Of a stretch of DNA of 64,000 nt, positions 63,907 through 64,000 are shown in pieces. The notes beneath the pieces are model-generated. The model had not been told where the DNA came from, ran no database searches, and saw only the letters and a list, made by a program, of their open reading frames with translations. Origin of the DNA: Gilvimarinus agarilyticus (GTDB lineage Bacteria; Pseudomonadota; Gammaproteobacteria; Pseudomonadales; Cellvibrionaceae); assembly GCF_000832015.1 (NCBI RefSeq), contig NZ_JXCJ01000001.1, positions 2,166,225 through 2,230,224 of the forward strand, in the 5' to 3' direction. How positions within the stretch are numbered: the first letter of the stretch is position 1; each line of letters starts with the position of its first letter. Both the position numbers and the translations under genes were made by a program.

Positions 63907-64000
63907 ATGTCTGACTTGTTTGCTGAAGAGCCTGGTTACCAGCCCTTAGCGGCCAGAATGCGGCCGCGCTCGCTCGATGACTATATTGGCCAAACTCACA
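63907..64000 (+). CDS. rarA: RarA/MgsA replication-associated recombination ATPase, 5' part only
   Basis: ATG at 63907, 10 bp after lolA, starting MSDLFAEEPGYQPLAARMRP and then RSLDDYIGQTH before the window ends. This is the characteristic N-terminus of RarA, which loads at stalled forks. Truncated only by the window edge. Confidence 0.9.
   Translation, partial: MSDLFAEEPGYQPLAARMRPRSLDDYIGQTH

Overview
The window looks like a chromosomal segment of a marine, polysaccharide-degrading gammaproteobacterium of the Cellvibrionales type (relatives of Cellvibrio, Saccharophagus, Gilvimarinus, Marinimicrobium). This assignment is inference. It rests on the mix of secreted or lipoprotein glycan-active enzymes (GH43, GH3, a PL14-like lyase, an esterase), a large TonB receptor with a tryptophan-halogenase/SapC/cupin operon, c-di-GMP signalling proteins, and a housekeeping block (rarA, lolA, ftsK, trxB, aat, bpt, infA, clpA, clpS, cspD, nudix, mnmA, hflD, purB, roxA) in an order close to that of Pseudomonas. 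No rRNA, tRNA or CRISPR array was seen.

Region 1 (1-3425) is a small accessory island: a lone XRE-type regulator, two overlapping membrane-protein genes, the 3' remnant of a third gene, and an IS110-family (IS1111-type) element. The element has perfect 12-bp inverted repeats and a structured non-coding stretch downstream of the transposase, where an RNA guide is expected. Region 2 (3426-21271) is a mosaic of single genes: an AEC transporter, a P-loop kinase-like protein, a GH43 lipoprotein, YajD nuclease, ExoD, a frameshifted lipoprotein, an OmpA-type porin, a DMT exporter, a group of thiol-redox proteins, a 7TM diguanylate cyclase, an esterase, a YegS lipid kinase and a transglutaminase.

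Region 3 (21598-29847) opens with an MHYT-domain hybrid histidine kinase translationally coupled to an HD-GYP response regulator. DUF454, metY and rnk follow. Then comes an unusual gene that fuses the N-terminal carrier-like domain of NfuA to the SufT (MIP18) domain. It is preceded by a sequence that fits the type 1 IscR-binding consensus at every position and is followed by a DUF3565 gene. Region 4 (29848-42361) is a carbohydrate-uptake locus: a TonB receptor with LacI-type palindromes upstream, then SapC, a JmjC-like cupin, a flavin-dependent halogenase with catalytic Lys79 and Glu337 in place, and a DUF6445 oxygenase-like protein. A GH3 exo-glucosidase lipoprotein and a convergent PL14-like lyase close the locus.

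Region 5 (42407-64000) is core genome: a lytic transglycosylase, proS, a HIT protein, an HU protein with a lysine-rich tail, a secretin-N-domain protein with DUF7931 and GNAT genes, ribosomal oxygenase roxA, purB, hflD, mnmA, a Nudix hydrolase, rluE, cspD, clpS, clpA, infA, bpt, aat, trxB, ftsK, lolA and the start of rarA. The substrate-tagging enzymes (Aat, Bpt), the adaptor (ClpS) and the unfoldase (ClpA) of the bacterial N-degron pathway all lie within about 5 kb.
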